Positions 8,980-17,510 of a DNA stretch of 41,899 bases are shown here, one piece after another. Source of the stretch: Streptomyces sp. A012304 (GTDB lineage: Bacteria; Actinomycetota; Actinomycetes; Streptomycetales; Streptomycetaceae); contig NZ_BQUN01000188.1 in assembly GCF_026008495.1 (NCBI RefSeq), positions 207,616-249,514 on the forward strand, read 5' to 3'. How positions within the stretch are numbered: the first letter of the stretch is position 1; each line of letters starts with the position of its first letter. Position numbers and translations under genes: made by a program. The notes beneath the pieces were generated by a model that was not told the origin of the DNA, made no database searches, and worked only from the letters and a program-made list of their open reading frames with translations.

Positions 8980-11900
8980 GCGATGTCGGGCAGGTTGAGC
9001 GTAAGTCCCAGAAGCGGGTCGTATCGTTGTTCAGGGATCAACTGTGCTACCGCTACCTCGGCAGCTGGGAGCGACGCGCAGGAAACTCGAACATCGAGGT
9101 CGAGCTGCTGGAGTCGAACCTGCGCGCCCGCGGCTACAACAGTGCCCTCGTTAGCAAAGCGATTGACCAGCTCAAGAAGGCAGCCGCGCTCGGTAGCGGT
9201 CGTGACCTGTACGAAGCGAACCGCGCCGTCTATGACTTGCTGCGCTACGGGGTCAAGGTCAAGCCGGGCGCCGGTGAGCATTACGAGACGGTCTGGCTCA
9301 TTGACTGGGCCGACCCGCAGGCCAATGACTTCGTCGTCGTTGAGGAGGTGACGATCGTCGGGAAGCAGACGAAGCGCCCCGACATCGTGCTCTACGTCAA
9401 CGGCCTTGCCCTGGTGACTCTGGAGCTCAAGCGTTCCCGGGTGGCCGTGAGTGAGGGTATTCGGCAGACCATCGGAAATCAGACGCCCCAGTTCATTCGG
9501 CCGTTCTTCTCTACTGTGCAGCTCGTGCTTGCCGGCAACGACGTGGAGGGCCTGCGCTACGGCGTCATCGATACGCCTGAGAAGTACTGGTTGCAGTGGA
9601 AGGAACCCTCCGGTGTCGAGGAGCCGCTGGACCGGGCTCTGCTCCAGATGTGCGGTAAGGAGCGGCTGCTTGAACTGATCCATGACTTCACCGTTTTCGA
9701 CTCCGGTATCCGCAAGGCGTGCCGACACAACCAGTACTTCGGCGTCAAGGCCGCGCAGGAACGTATCGGCCGCCGCGAGGGCGGCATCATCTGGCACACC
9801 CAAGGCTCGGGGAAGTCGCTCACGATGGTGTGGTTGGCGAAGTGGATCCGGGAGCACCAAGATGACGCCCGAGTCCTGCTGATCACCGATCGCACCGAGC
9901 TGGACGAACAGATCGAGAAGGTCTTCAACGGCGTCAAGGAGCAGATCTATCGCACCAGCAGTGGAGTGGACCTCCTGGACACGCTGAACAAGTCTGCCGA
10001 GTGGCTCATCTGCTCTCTCGTGCACAAGTTCGGTAGCTCGGCGGATGGCAAGGACGGATCCAAGGCCGACAACGAGTTCATCAAGGAGCTCAAGGCTAGG
10101 ATCCCCAAGGGCTTCAAGGCCAAGGGCAACCTCTTCGTCTTCGTCGACGAGGCCCACCGCACTCAGTCCGGCAAGATGCACGACGCGATGAAGGACCTGC
10201 TGCCGGGCGCCATGTTCATCGGGTTCACGGGGACGCCGCTTCTCAAGGCGGACAAGGCCACCAGCATGGAGAAATTTGGGTCGTTCATCCACACGTACAA
10301 GTTCGACGAGGCCGTCGAAGACGGCGTCGTGCTCGACCTCTGTTACGAAGCCCGCTCCATCGACCAGCACCTGACATCGCCGGCGCAGGTGGACAAGTGG
10401 TTCGAGGCCAAGACTCGCGGCATGACCGATCTGTCCAAGGCAGAGCTGAAGAAGCGCTGGGGCACGATGCAAAAGGTCATCTCCTCCGAGCCTCGGGCGA
10501 AGCAGATCGTGCAGGACATCTTGCTCGATATGGAGACCAAGCCCCGCCTGATGGACGGGCGCGGTAACGCCATGCTCGTGGGCGAGAGCATCTACCAGGC
10601 ATGCAAGTTCTACGAGCTGTTCTGCAACGCGGGCTTCCGAGGGAAGTGCGCCATCGTCACCAGCTACGCCCCGAGCCCCGGAGATATTTCCAAGGAGGAC
10701 TCCGGCGCAGGCCAGACAGAGAAGCTGCGTCAGTACGACATCTATCGAAGGATGCTCGCTGACCACTTCGGCGAGTCCGAAGACGCCGCCATGACGAAGG
10801 TCGACCAGTTTGAGCATGAGGTCAAACGGCAGTTTGTCGAGGAGCCCGGCCGGATGCGCCTGCTCATCGTCGTCGACAAGCTCCTGACCGGGTTCGATGC
10901 GCCGAGCGCCACGTACCTCTACATCGACAAGAAGATGAGCGATCACGGCCTGTTCCAGGCGATCTGCCGGGTCAACCGACTCGACGGAGACGACAAGGAG
11001 TTCGGCTGCATCGTCGACTACCGCGACCTGTTCAACTCCCTACAGGACGCCATCACCGACTACACGTCCGGCGCACTCGACGGGTACGAACCACAGGACA
11101 TCGAGGGCCTGCTGACTGACCGGATCGAGAAGGGGCGAGAGGCTCTCGACGAAGCGCTGGAACGAATCCGCGCGCTCTGCGAGGTGGTTGCACAGCCCCG
11201 GAACACGCTCCAGTACCAGCAGTACTTCTGTGCGGCTGATCCCGGCAACGCCGAGCAGCTCAAGGCCAACGAGCCCAAGCGTGTCGAGCTGTACAAGGCG
11301 GTAGCCGCGGTTACGCGGGCCTTCGCCAACCTGGCCAACGACATGGAAGCCGCCGGATACACCAGCCAGGAGGCCGAGGACATCCGCACTGAGATCCGGC
11401 ATTACACGGATGTCCGCGATGAGGTGAAGCTCGGAGCCGGCGAGGACGTCGACTTCAAGCAGTACGAGGCCGGTATGCGGTTCCTTCTGGACACCTACAT
11501 CCAGGCGGACGCGTCCGAGACTGTGTCCGACTTCGAGGACACCGGCCTCGTTCAACTCATCGCCGAACTGGGCGCCGGGGCCCTCGACAAGCTGCCGAAG
11601 GGAATCAAGAGCAGCCCTGAAGCCGTCGCCGAGACGGTCGTCAACAACATGCGCAAGCTGATCATTGAAGAGCATGCGACGAACCCGAAGTACTTCGACA
11701 AGATGTCGGAGCTGCTCGACGCCATAATCGAGGAGCGGCGTCAGGGCGCGATCGAGTACCAGGAATACCTCGCCAAACTGCTGGAGACTGCCGCGCAGCT
11801 TGGCAGGGGAGAGTCTGACGACACGTACAGGTATCCCGCCTGGGCCAACAACGGGGCGAAGCGGGCCCTGGTCGACTTCTTCCTCCCTGATGAGCGACTG

Positions 11901-12068
11901 GCTGTCGAGGTCGACACCGCAGTGCTCCACTCCAAGCCGCATGCATGGGTGGGTAACCCGTTAAGGGAGCGGAAGGTTCGGAACGCGCTGAAGCGAGCGC
12001 TGCCCGACGATTTCGACCGGCTTGATGAGCTCCTTGAACTGGTGAAGGCAAGGCATGAGTACCACTAG
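8976..12068 (+). CDS. hsdR: Type I restriction-modification system, restriction/translocase subunit HsdR
   Basis: This 1030-aa ATP-driven DNA translocase and endonuclease cuts unmethylated DNA in complex with HsdM and HsdS. The N-terminal nuclease has D136 (RPDIVLYVNG) and E150-L-K152, the PD-(D/E)XK pattern. The SF2 helicase motor follows with Walker A TQGSGKS (about 275-281), DEAH (391-394), FTGTPL and a later QAICRVNR motif VI. The C-terminal part is helical. It carries a single in-frame TTA leucine codon at 11961-11963 (residue 996), the codon read by the bldA tRNA in Streptomyces. The stop overlaps the start of the metalloprotease gene by 14 bp. Confidence 0.95.
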   Translation: MSDVGQVERKSQKRVVSLFRDQLCYRYLGSWERRAGNSNIEVELLESNLRARGYNSALVSKAIDQLKKAAALGSGRDLYEANRAVYDLLRYGVKVKPGAGEHYETVWLIDWADPQANDFVVVEEVTIVGKQTKRPDIVLYVNGLALVTLELKRSRVAVSEGIRQTIGNQTPQFIRPFFSTVQLVLAGNDVEGLRYGVIDTPEKYWLQWKEPSGVEEPLDRALLQMCGKERLLELIHDFTVFDSGIRKACRHNQYFGVKAAQERIGRREGGIIWHTQGSGKSLTMVWLAKWIREHQDDARVLLITDRTELDEQIEKVFNGVKEQIYRTSSGVDLLDTLNKSAEWLICSLVHKFGSSADGKDGSKADNEFIKELKARIPKGFKAKGNLFVFVDEAHRTQSGKMHDAMKDLLPGAMFIGFTGTPLLKADKATSMEKFGSFIHTYKFDEAVEDGVVLDLCYEARSIDQHLTSPAQVDKWFEAKTRGMTDLSKAELKKRWGTMQKVISSEPRAKQIVQDILLDMETKPRLMDGRGNAMLVGESIYQACKFYELFCNAGFRGKCAIVTSYAPSPGDISKEDSGAGQTEKLRQYDIYRRMLADHFGESEDAAMTKVDQFEHEVKRQFVEEPGRMRLLIVVDKLLTGFDAPSATYLYIDKKMSDHGLFQAICRVNRLDGDDKEFGCIVDYRDLFNSLQDAITDYTSGALDGYEPQDIEGLLTDRIEKGREALDEALERIRALCEVVAQPRNTLQYQQYFCAADPGNAEQLKANEPKRVELYKAVAAVTRAFANLANDMEAAGYTSQEAEDIRTEIRHYTDVRDEVKLGAGEDVDFKQYEAGMRFLLDTYIQADASETVSDFEDTGLVQLIAELGAGALDKLPKGIKSSPEAVAETVVNNMRKLIIEEHATNPKYFDKMSELLDAIIEERRQGAIEYQEYLAKLLETAAQLGRGESDDTYRYPAWANNGAKRALVDFFLPDERLAVEVDTAVLHSKPHAWVGNPLRERKVRNALKRALPDDFDRLDELLELVKARHEYH

Positions 12069-12783
12069 CGCCCGTCTCGCGGTCCGGGGCATTGACGTCC
12101 ACGTGGTCTATAAGGACATCAAGAACCTACACATCGGCGTGTACCCCCCCATAGGGCGCGTCCGGGTGGCCGCCCCTCAGCAACTGGATGACGATCAGGT
12201 TCGCCTGGCCGTCATCCAGCGGTTGCCGTGGATCAAGCGCCAGCAGGATCAACTGCGCTCGGCTGAGCGACAGTCAGTGCGCGAGATGGTCAGCGGAGAG
12301 TCTCACTACGTGTGGGGTGTTCGACGACGCCTGAAGGTCATCGAGCGGCCGGGGCGCCCGCATGTAGAAATCGACGGCGACCGAATGCTGCTCTACGTGC
12401 CGAATGGGACGAGTGACCAGCGCCGTCGTGACCTGCTCGACCGGTGGTGTCGTGAGCAACTCCGCCAGGCGATCCCTGCACTCATCGAGCGCTGGGAGGC
12501 GAAGCTGGGGGTTTCGGTGCCGTGGTGGGGTATCCGCCGGATGAAGACCAAGTGGGGCTCCTGCAACCGGGAGACCCGCCGCCTGTGGTTCAACTCCGAA
12601 CTGGCCAAGAAGCATCCAGAGTGCCTTGAGTATGTGGTCGTCCACGAGATGGTCCACTATCTCGAACGTGGACACGGTCAGCGCTTCGCTCAGCTGATGG
12701 ACGGCTTCCTGCCAGACTGGCGTAGTCGCCGTGATCGTCTGAATGCCGCACCACTCTCTGACGAGCTGTGGACGGGGCGTTGA
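12055..12783 (+). CDS. YgjP/SprT-like (DUF45) zinc metallopeptidase in the R-M operon
   Basis: This 242-aa protein belongs to the DUF45/YgjP metallopeptidase group. The zinc site is H197-E-M-V-H201 followed by YLERGHGQRF, and the preceding KTKWGSCN motif is a family signature. The N-terminal half has the usual VRVAAP and PWIKRQQ segments. Genes of this family very often follow hsdR or sit in Type I R-M loci; the protein is thought to act on the complex or its conjugates, but this is not proven. Translation is coupled to hsdR by a 14-bp overlap, so it belongs to the operon. It ends at 12783 without an obvious terminator. Confidence 0.85.
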   Translation: MSTTSARLAVRGIDVHVVYKDIKNLHIGVYPPIGRVRVAAPQQLDDDQVRLAVIQRLPWIKRQQDQLRSAERQSVREMVSGESHYVWGVRRRLKVIERPGRPHVEIDGDRMLLYVPNGTSDQRRRDLLDRWCREQLRQAIPALIERWEAKLGVSVPWWGIRRMKTKWGSCNRETRRLWFNSELAKKHPECLEYVVVHEMVHYLERGHGQRFAQLMDGFLPDWRSRRDRLNAAPLSDELWTGR

Positions 12784-12993
12784 GTGCAGCAAGGACTGCT
12801 TATGTCCGGACGAGGCATTCTCCACGGCAACAGCCTCATGTCTGTCCGGAAGCCCGGAGAGATCCTGGACGCATTTCCGTTGCTCGACAATATCGAGTGA
12901 CGTTTATCAGATATGCGAGTTAAAGATCGCGGGAGGCGTCCCGCTTCTCCCTTGGTCCCATCAGATGACGATGATGCGGAAGGTGCTGACCCC
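12784..12993. other. Spacer between protease and GHKL-nuclease genes
   Basis: No gene is supported in these 210 bp. The inverted repeat CTCGA-caata-TCGAG near 12883-12897 may be part of a promoter or operator for the GHKL gene. The frame of that gene is open from 12913, but the protein similarity starts at 12994. Confidence 0.4.
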
Positions 12994-14988
12994 ATGGCGA
13001 AGCTTCGGTTGACCGTAGGGCGGGGGCACGTCGAGGAGCTGGCACGCCTGCGTCATCCCGTGGGAGCCGTCGAGGAGCTGATCTGGAACTCTCTCGACGC
13101 GGACGCCGAGACTGTCACCGTCGTGCTTGAGCGCAACGACTTCGGTGGAGTCGACCGGGTCGCCGTGATCGACGACGGTACTGGTATCGCGGCGGAGAAG
13201 TGCAGCGACTACTTCGAGCAGATCGGTACGTCCTGGAAGAAGCGCACGCAGGTCAGCGAGGTCAAGAAGCGCGTGCTGCACGGGAAGAACGGGCGAGGCC
13301 GAGTCCGGGCCTTCGCGCTCGGCAGCGAGGTGCGCTGGACCAGCGTGAGCGGAATGCAGGGGATCCGCCGTCGTGTGGTCATCGAGTCCGATCGCGGCTC
13401 CATGGACGAGTTCGACGTCAGCGATCCCGAGCCGACGGCTGGCGCGACGGGGACGATCTTCGAGGCGTTCGGTGGGGAGGACCTCCAGAAGCTGACCGAG
13501 GACGCCGCCCGTACCGCGCTCACTGCCGCCTTCGCGCTCCATCTGGAGGCATACCCGGACATCTGCATCACCTACGACGGGACGCGGCTGGACCCGGCGT
13601 CGGAGCAGGTTCACGTCGAGACGTACGACGTGGCGGCTCCGCCGGGCAGTTCTCACCCGTCGGCCCAGCTGAAGATCATCGAATGGTCGCGTCCGTACTC
13701 CCGGGCTCTGTTCCTCTGCGACGGCCGAGGTATGTCCTTGGCGCAGCTGAAGCCGGAGATCCAGGCTCCGGGCTTCCACTTCACGGCGTACCTGTCCTGG
13801 TCGGGGTTCGAGGACGATTCGGTCGGCGACCTCGCCTTCGCCGATTGGACACCGGAGGGGCCCGCTGCCGAGGTACTGGCCGAAGCCCGGGAGCGTATGC
13901 GTGAGCACTTCCGTTCCCGCGCCGACGAGCGCCGTCGTGAGCTCGTCGACTCGTGGCGTGCTGAGGGCTTCTACCCCTATACAGGCGAGCCCTCCAATGA
14001 CCAGGAGCGTGCGGAGCGCGAGACCTTCGACGCTGTGGCGACCGCGGTCGTCCGGCACCTGCCGGCGAGTAAGAGAGCCCAGAAGGTGTCCTTCGCGCTT
14101 CTGCGTTCGGTACTGACCCACGAACCGGGCGAAGTGCTCCGTATCTCAGAGGAGCTCTTCGCGCTCTCCAAGCAGGAGCAGGCGGAGCTGAGCCGACTGC
14201 TGGATCGTACGCCGCTATCAGCCCTGATCAAGGCGTCAACCGCGACGACCGGACGCCTCGACTTCTTGTCGGCTCTGGAGCACCTCGTTTTCGACCCCGT
14301 GGCCAAGGGGCGGGTCAAGGAACGCACCGAGCTGCACCGGATCCTGGAGAACGAGTGCTGGATCTTCGGTGAGGAGTACGGGCTGCACGTTAGCGACCGC
14401 AGTCTGAACGAGGTGCTGAGACAGCACTGTCGTCTTCTCGATCGGGACACACCTGCACCGGCCCCTGTTCTGAGGGAGGACGGGAGTCGGGGGATCGTCG
14501 ACCTGATGCTGTCCCGTGCTGCCCGGCAGCGGAAAGGGGAGCGTCACCACCTCGTGATCGAACTCAAGAGGTCGAATGCCACACTCGGCATGTCCGAGTT
14601 CACGCAGATCAACAGCTATGCACAAGCGGTCATGAACGACGACAGGTTCCGGGACCCCAAGGTGACCTGGGACTTCTGGCTCGTCGGCAATGCCATGGAC
14701 GACGGCCTTCGTCAACTTGCCCACCAGCAGGACCGGATGCCTGGATGTGCTGTCAACCAGCCCACGTATCGGATCTGGGTACGAACCTGGGGCGAGATCA
14801 TCGAGGACGCGCAGGAGCGGCTCCGCTTCTACAGCGAGCAGCTTGAGTACCAGTCGTCGACCGAGCACGCCATGGACTATCTGATCAGGGAACACACTGA
14901 CGCGGTCATGGATCTGGTGAGAGACGGTACGGTGCCCGCGGCCAGGGCGGGGGACAGTGGAACGACCGGAGCTGCCACCACCTCGTGA
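12994..14988 (+). CDS. GHKL-type ATPase fused to PD-(D/E)XK-like nuclease domain
   Basis: The 664-aa product begins MAKLRLTVGRGHVEELARL. A GHKL (Hsp90/MutL/MORC-like) ATP fold shows the N-box EELIWNSLDADA (E28, N32), the D60-x-G-x-G loop and the lid GKNGRGRVRAF. The middle resembles a transducer region and a helical linker. The C-terminal ~200 residues open with E-L-H-R-I-L-E-N-E-C-W-I-F-G-E-E-Y, then IVDLML (D503) and VIELKR (E523, K525), the order expected of a Shedu/DUF4263-like PD-(D/E)XK nuclease. Established work (Iyer, Abhiman and Aravind, 2008) links such MutL/MORC-like ATPases to restriction systems. I infer an ATP-gated nuclease acting in defence beside the Type I system. ATG 12994 is preferred (GGAAGG upstream). 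Confidence 0.78.
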   Translation: MAKLRLTVGRGHVEELARLRHPVGAVEELIWNSLDADAETVTVVLERNDFGGVDRVAVIDDGTGIAAEKCSDYFEQIGTSWKKRTQVSEVKKRVLHGKNGRGRVRAFALGSEVRWTSVSGMQGIRRRVVIESDRGSMDEFDVSDPEPTAGATGTIFEAFGGEDLQKLTEDAARTALTAAFALHLEAYPDICITYDGTRLDPASEQVHVETYDVAAPPGSSHPSAQLKIIEWSRPYSRALFLCDGRGMSLAQLKPEIQAPGFHFTAYLSWSGFEDDSVGDLAFADWTPEGPAAEVLAEARERMREHFRSRADERRRELVDSWRAEGFYPYTGEPSNDQERAERETFDAVATAVVRHLPASKRAQKVSFALLRSVLTHEPGEVLRISEELFALSKQEQAELSRLLDRTPLSALIKASTATTGRLDFLSALEHLVFDPVAKGRVKERTELHRILENECWIFGEEYGLHVSDRSLNEVLRQHCRLLDRDTPAPAPVLREDGSRGIVDLMLSRAARQRKGERHHLVIELKRSNATLGMSEFTQINSYAQAVMNDDRFRDPKVTWDFWLVGNAMDDGLRQLAHQQDRMPGCAVNQPTYRIWVRTWGEIIEDAQERLRFYSEQLEYQSSTEHAMDYLIREHTDAVMDLVRDGTVPAARAGDSGTTGAATTS

Positions 14989-15101
14989 GGCCCCATCCCT
15001 ACGACGGTGAAGGGCAACGGTGGAAGGGCATGGGCAAGGGGCAACGGCGTCAGAAACTGGACGTGAGCCTGGACTCCTGCCGCCCCGCGGCCCCGAGGAA
15101 G

Positions 15102-15222
15102 GCAGCGGCGAAGAGCAAGTACGGGAGTCCAGCCTCGTAAGTCGTCTACATCAAGAACGGCCGATAGGCCGCTTCCTGGTTGGACCACTTCGCGACTTCG
15201 CGTACTTGCTCTTCGCCGCTGC
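15102..15222. repeat. 22-bp perfect inverted repeat with 77-nt spacer
   Basis: The sequence at 15102-15123 is the exact reverse complement of 15201-15222 (left arm starts GCAGCGGCGAAGAGC and ends AAGTACG). A 12-bp direct repeat CGTAAGTCGTCT also occurs at 15136-15147 and 15264-15275. The surrounding 14989-15468 stretch has no convincing gene. A minus-strand frame ending at 15146 and containing KYAIASSGKAVSLCSGEEQ looks protein-like but has no start codon and may be a gene remnant. Confidence 0.6.
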
Positions 15223-15284
15223 ACAGGCTTACGGCTTTGCCGCTGGACGCAATCGCGTACTTACGTAAGTCGTCTTGCTCGTTC

Positions 15285-15307
15285 AGCGGCTCCTTCGGGG
15301 AGCCGCT
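15285..15307. terminator. Strong hairpin upstream of the integrase
   Basis: AGCGGCTCC-ttcgg-GGAGCCGCT is a perfect 9-bp stem followed by gcctttgtc. It could end transcripts coming from the GHKL-nuclease gene before the integrase. Confidence 0.5.
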
Positions 15308-15468
15308 GCCTTTGTCTGGCGGGCTTCGAGGCTTCGGGCTTTCGTAGTCCCCAGTGGCCTGCGTGCTGGTCGGCCACAGGCCGCCTGTGTCCAGGATCCT
15401 GACGTTCCGCGAGGTCTTCGTAGATGCCCTTCCATTAGCCGGAGTCCCCCGCGTCCCGGACGGGGAAG

Positions 15469-16554
15469 ATGGTCACAGAGTCGTCCGGTACGGCACCGTC
15501 CAGCCGCTCCTTCACGGAGAACGACAAGCGGGCCGGGGTCTACATCGACCACCAGCTCGGGCAGATTTCCATGCGCAAGTGGGCGGAAGAGTGGCTCGCG
15601 CAGCACCAGGTGAACGAGTCGACCCGACGGAACTACCAGGGCTTCATCTCGAACCACCTGGTTCCCGCGCTCGGTGCCCGCACCCTCGCCAGGGTCACTA
15701 TCCCGGACGTGAAGAAGCTTCAGACGGCCATGGTGAACGGCGGATTGGCGGCATCGACGGTCAACGACCGCATGAACATCCTGCGCGCCATGATGGCGAC
15801 GGCCGTCAAGGAACGGCGCATATGCGAGAGCCCGTGCGACGGGGTGCCGCCAATCAAGACGGCAGGCGCCGCCGTCGACCCGGACGAGATACCGACGCTC
15901 GCGGAGGTGTACGCCATCGCCGCTGCCATGTCCGATCAGTACCGGCTCACGGTATGGCTCCAGGCGGGCGCTGGGCTGTGTATCAGTGAGGCTCTGGGGC
16001 TGACCTCCGACTGTCAGCGGAAAGGCTTCCTGCGGCTGCGTAGGCAGATCAGCGCCAAGGCGAACCAGGGTGACTGCGTGACGCGGTTTGTGCCGCTCAA
16101 GCACCGCACGGCGGACGAGTACCGGGACGTGCCCACGCCGACGTTCCTTGACCAGGAGATCGGCAACCACCTGAAGCGCTGGGGCACGGTCGAGGTCGAC
16201 GGCGTAGAGGCGTTGTTCGCGCCGCGTGAGCGGGGCAAGGGGAAGATGCCCACGGCGTCGACGTACGGCTATCACTGGCGGAAGGCGTGCGCGGCGGCGG
16301 GCGTGGTCACCCCGGACAAGAAGCCGAAGTACACCCCGCACTCCCTGCGCCACTTCTTCGCCTCGACCGCGCTCGCGAACGGCGTTCCGATCCACGAAGT
16401 GAGCCGCTGGCTCGGTCACCGGAACATCAAGACGACCGTCGACACGTACGGGCACCTGGTGCCCGGAGGCGTGGGACCGGTGCCGGGACGTGATGCAGCA
16501 AGCGCTTCGGCCGTCGCCGATACGCGCCGTCGCCGTGGCGGCGTGACGTGCTGA
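15469..16554 (+). CDS. Tyrosine recombinase (phage-type integrase), likely inactive
   Basis: This 361-aa protein has a SAM-like core-binding domain (about residues 35-130, KWAEEWLAQHQVNESTRRNY) and a catalytic domain with H291-S-L-R294, G-H317 and the nucleophile Y327 (VDTYGHL). The first catalytic arginine, normally in GLRISE, is Cys171 here (GLCISE; codon TGT at 15979, one C-to-T change from CGT). The N-terminal arm-binding domain of ~60 residues usual in this family is missing: a stop lies 11 codons before ATG 15469. Its place beside the right attachment site and three GTGCTGAC repeats identifies it as the enzyme that inserted the island. Confidence 0.88.
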   Translation: MVTESSGTAPSSRSFTENDKRAGVYIDHQLGQISMRKWAEEWLAQHQVNESTRRNYQGFISNHLVPALGARTLARVTIPDVKKLQTAMVNGGLAASTVNDRMNILRAMMATAVKERRICESPCDGVPPIKTAGAAVDPDEIPTLAEVYAIAAAMSDQYRLTVWLQAGAGLCISEALGLTSDCQRKGFLRLRRQISAKANQGDCVTRFVPLKHRTADEYRDVPTPTFLDQEIGNHLKRWGTVEVDGVEALFAPRERGKGKMPTASTYGYHWRKACAAAGVVTPDKKPKYTPHSLRHFFASTALANGVPIHEVSRWLGHRNIKTTVDTYGHLVPGGVGPVPGRDAASASAVADTRRRRGGVTC

Positions 16555-16589
16555 CCCGACGACACGGTGCTGACTTGGTGCTGACCCTG
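16548..16589. repeat. Right-end arm-type repeats (three GTGCTGAC)
   Basis: GTGCTGAC occurs at 16548-16555, 16567-16574 and 16578-16585. The last two form a 23-bp unit identical to 1416-1438 at the left end. The first overlaps the integrase stop codon. They fit integrase or excision-factor binding sites flanking the core. Confidence 0.65.
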
Positions 16590-16647
16590 CACCCCTCCAG
16601 AGGGCAGAAACCCTTGGGAACACTGGGAAGGAAGGGGTTCCATGAAC

Positions 16648-16662
16648 GTTCCGCTTCAACGT
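16648..16662. other. Right attachment site core with displaced ychF end
   Basis: GTTCCGCTTCAACGT is identical to 1275-1289. Read in the ychF frame, TTC CGC TTC AAC GTC TGA gives F-R-F-N-V-stop, the last five residues of YchF, so this is the original gene end pushed 15.4 kb away. The DNA from 16663 to 16811 holds no supported gene. Confidence 0.75.
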
Positions 16663-16811
16663 CTGATACGTCCGGCGAAAGGTCGTCTGACCTGCGGCGG
16701 AGTGGGTCGGGCGGCCAGAACTCGACAGCGCCGAGCACCCCGCCGAGGTCCTGAACTGGCGCCTCACCGCTCAACCGAACCGGCGCACGCAAGCGGCTCG
16801 CAGACCACGCT

Positions 16812-17354
16812 TCAGGAGCAGTTCCACTCCTCGCTGGGCAGCGCGTGCCACAGGTCGAGCCAGTCGTGGAGCAGGAAGAGGGGCCGGGTCAGGAGGACGT
16901 CGCCGGCGCGCTGGGAGCGGATTGCCAGGCCGAGGTCGGCGAAGACCGGATCGCCGGCGACGCTGTACGCCAGGCCGCCAGGCCGTGTTGTGCGGTGGAC
17001 GAGCCAGTCCTCCACGTGGGCGGGTGCGCAGCCGGTCAGCGGGGCCTTGTCCAGTCTCACCTGGGGGCCGGTGAGGGCGTCTGCGGCAACGCACCCCAGG
17101 CGGCCGTCGCGAAAGAGGGCCCTGATCCCGCTCTCAGTGAAGTCGGCGTAGTCGAGCTGCTGGTCTTCGCCGTGGTGGGAGTAGGACGAGACGGCCGGTC
17201 CTTCGCCGAGGACGCGGGTGATCTCCTCCAAGGTCATCCCGAAGTGCAGGGGGCCGACTCCTACGTACGGCGTGAACGTCCACTCGGCGCGCTCCTCCTC
17301 CCGGGCGATCCGCCACGGGCCGCGATACCCCGCCCCGCTTCCTGGAGCGGCCAC
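16812..17354 (-). CDS. Hypothetical protein (180 aa)
   Basis: The core starts near W-T-F-T-P-Y-V-G-V-G-P-L-H-F-G-M-T-L-E-E-I, a pattern seen in small Streptomyces proteins of unknown function, and contains alternating strands and turns ending in PSEEWNCS. GTG 17354 gives an arginine- and glycine-rich N-terminus and may be too early. It is the last gene of a minus-strand group with a CPCC protein, a HEAT-repeat protein and a 69-aa protein. This set looks like immunity-type genes, but no toxin is present. Confidence 0.65.
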   Translation of the reverse strand: MAAPGSGAGYRGPWRIAREEERAEWTFTPYVGVGPLHFGMTLEEITRVLGEGPAVSSYSHHGEDQQLDYADFTESGIRALFRDGRLGCVAADALTGPQVRLDKAPLTGCAPAHVEDWLVHRTTRPGGLAYSVAGDPVFADLGLAIRSQRAGDVLLTRPLFLLHDWLDLWHALPSEEWNCS

Positions 17355-17510
17355 GGGCGGCTCGGGTGCCGGCTCGTGCGGGGCGGCCGGGCTGGGCGCG
17401 GTCCGGTCCTCACGCCGGTGGCCGAGTCGTTCCGGAGCCGCGGTGTCCTCGGGTTGCTCTTCCAGCCAGCGGCCTGGCCGAGGCGCTGTCCCGCCGAGCG
17501 GGGCGCACGG

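Noticed and set aside
8871..10946. 691-codon minus-strand frame opposite hsdR
   Set aside because: Antisense frame with typical shadow composition; the plus strand carries all HsdR motifs.
15354..15989. Plus-strand frame overlapping the integrase start
   Set aside because: Loses protein-like character inside the integrase; at most it hides a lost N-terminal piece, which I could not show.
15283..16767. 494-codon minus-strand frame over the integrase
   Set aside because: Arg/His/Pro-rich shadow of the integrase; crosses the attachment site, no motif.
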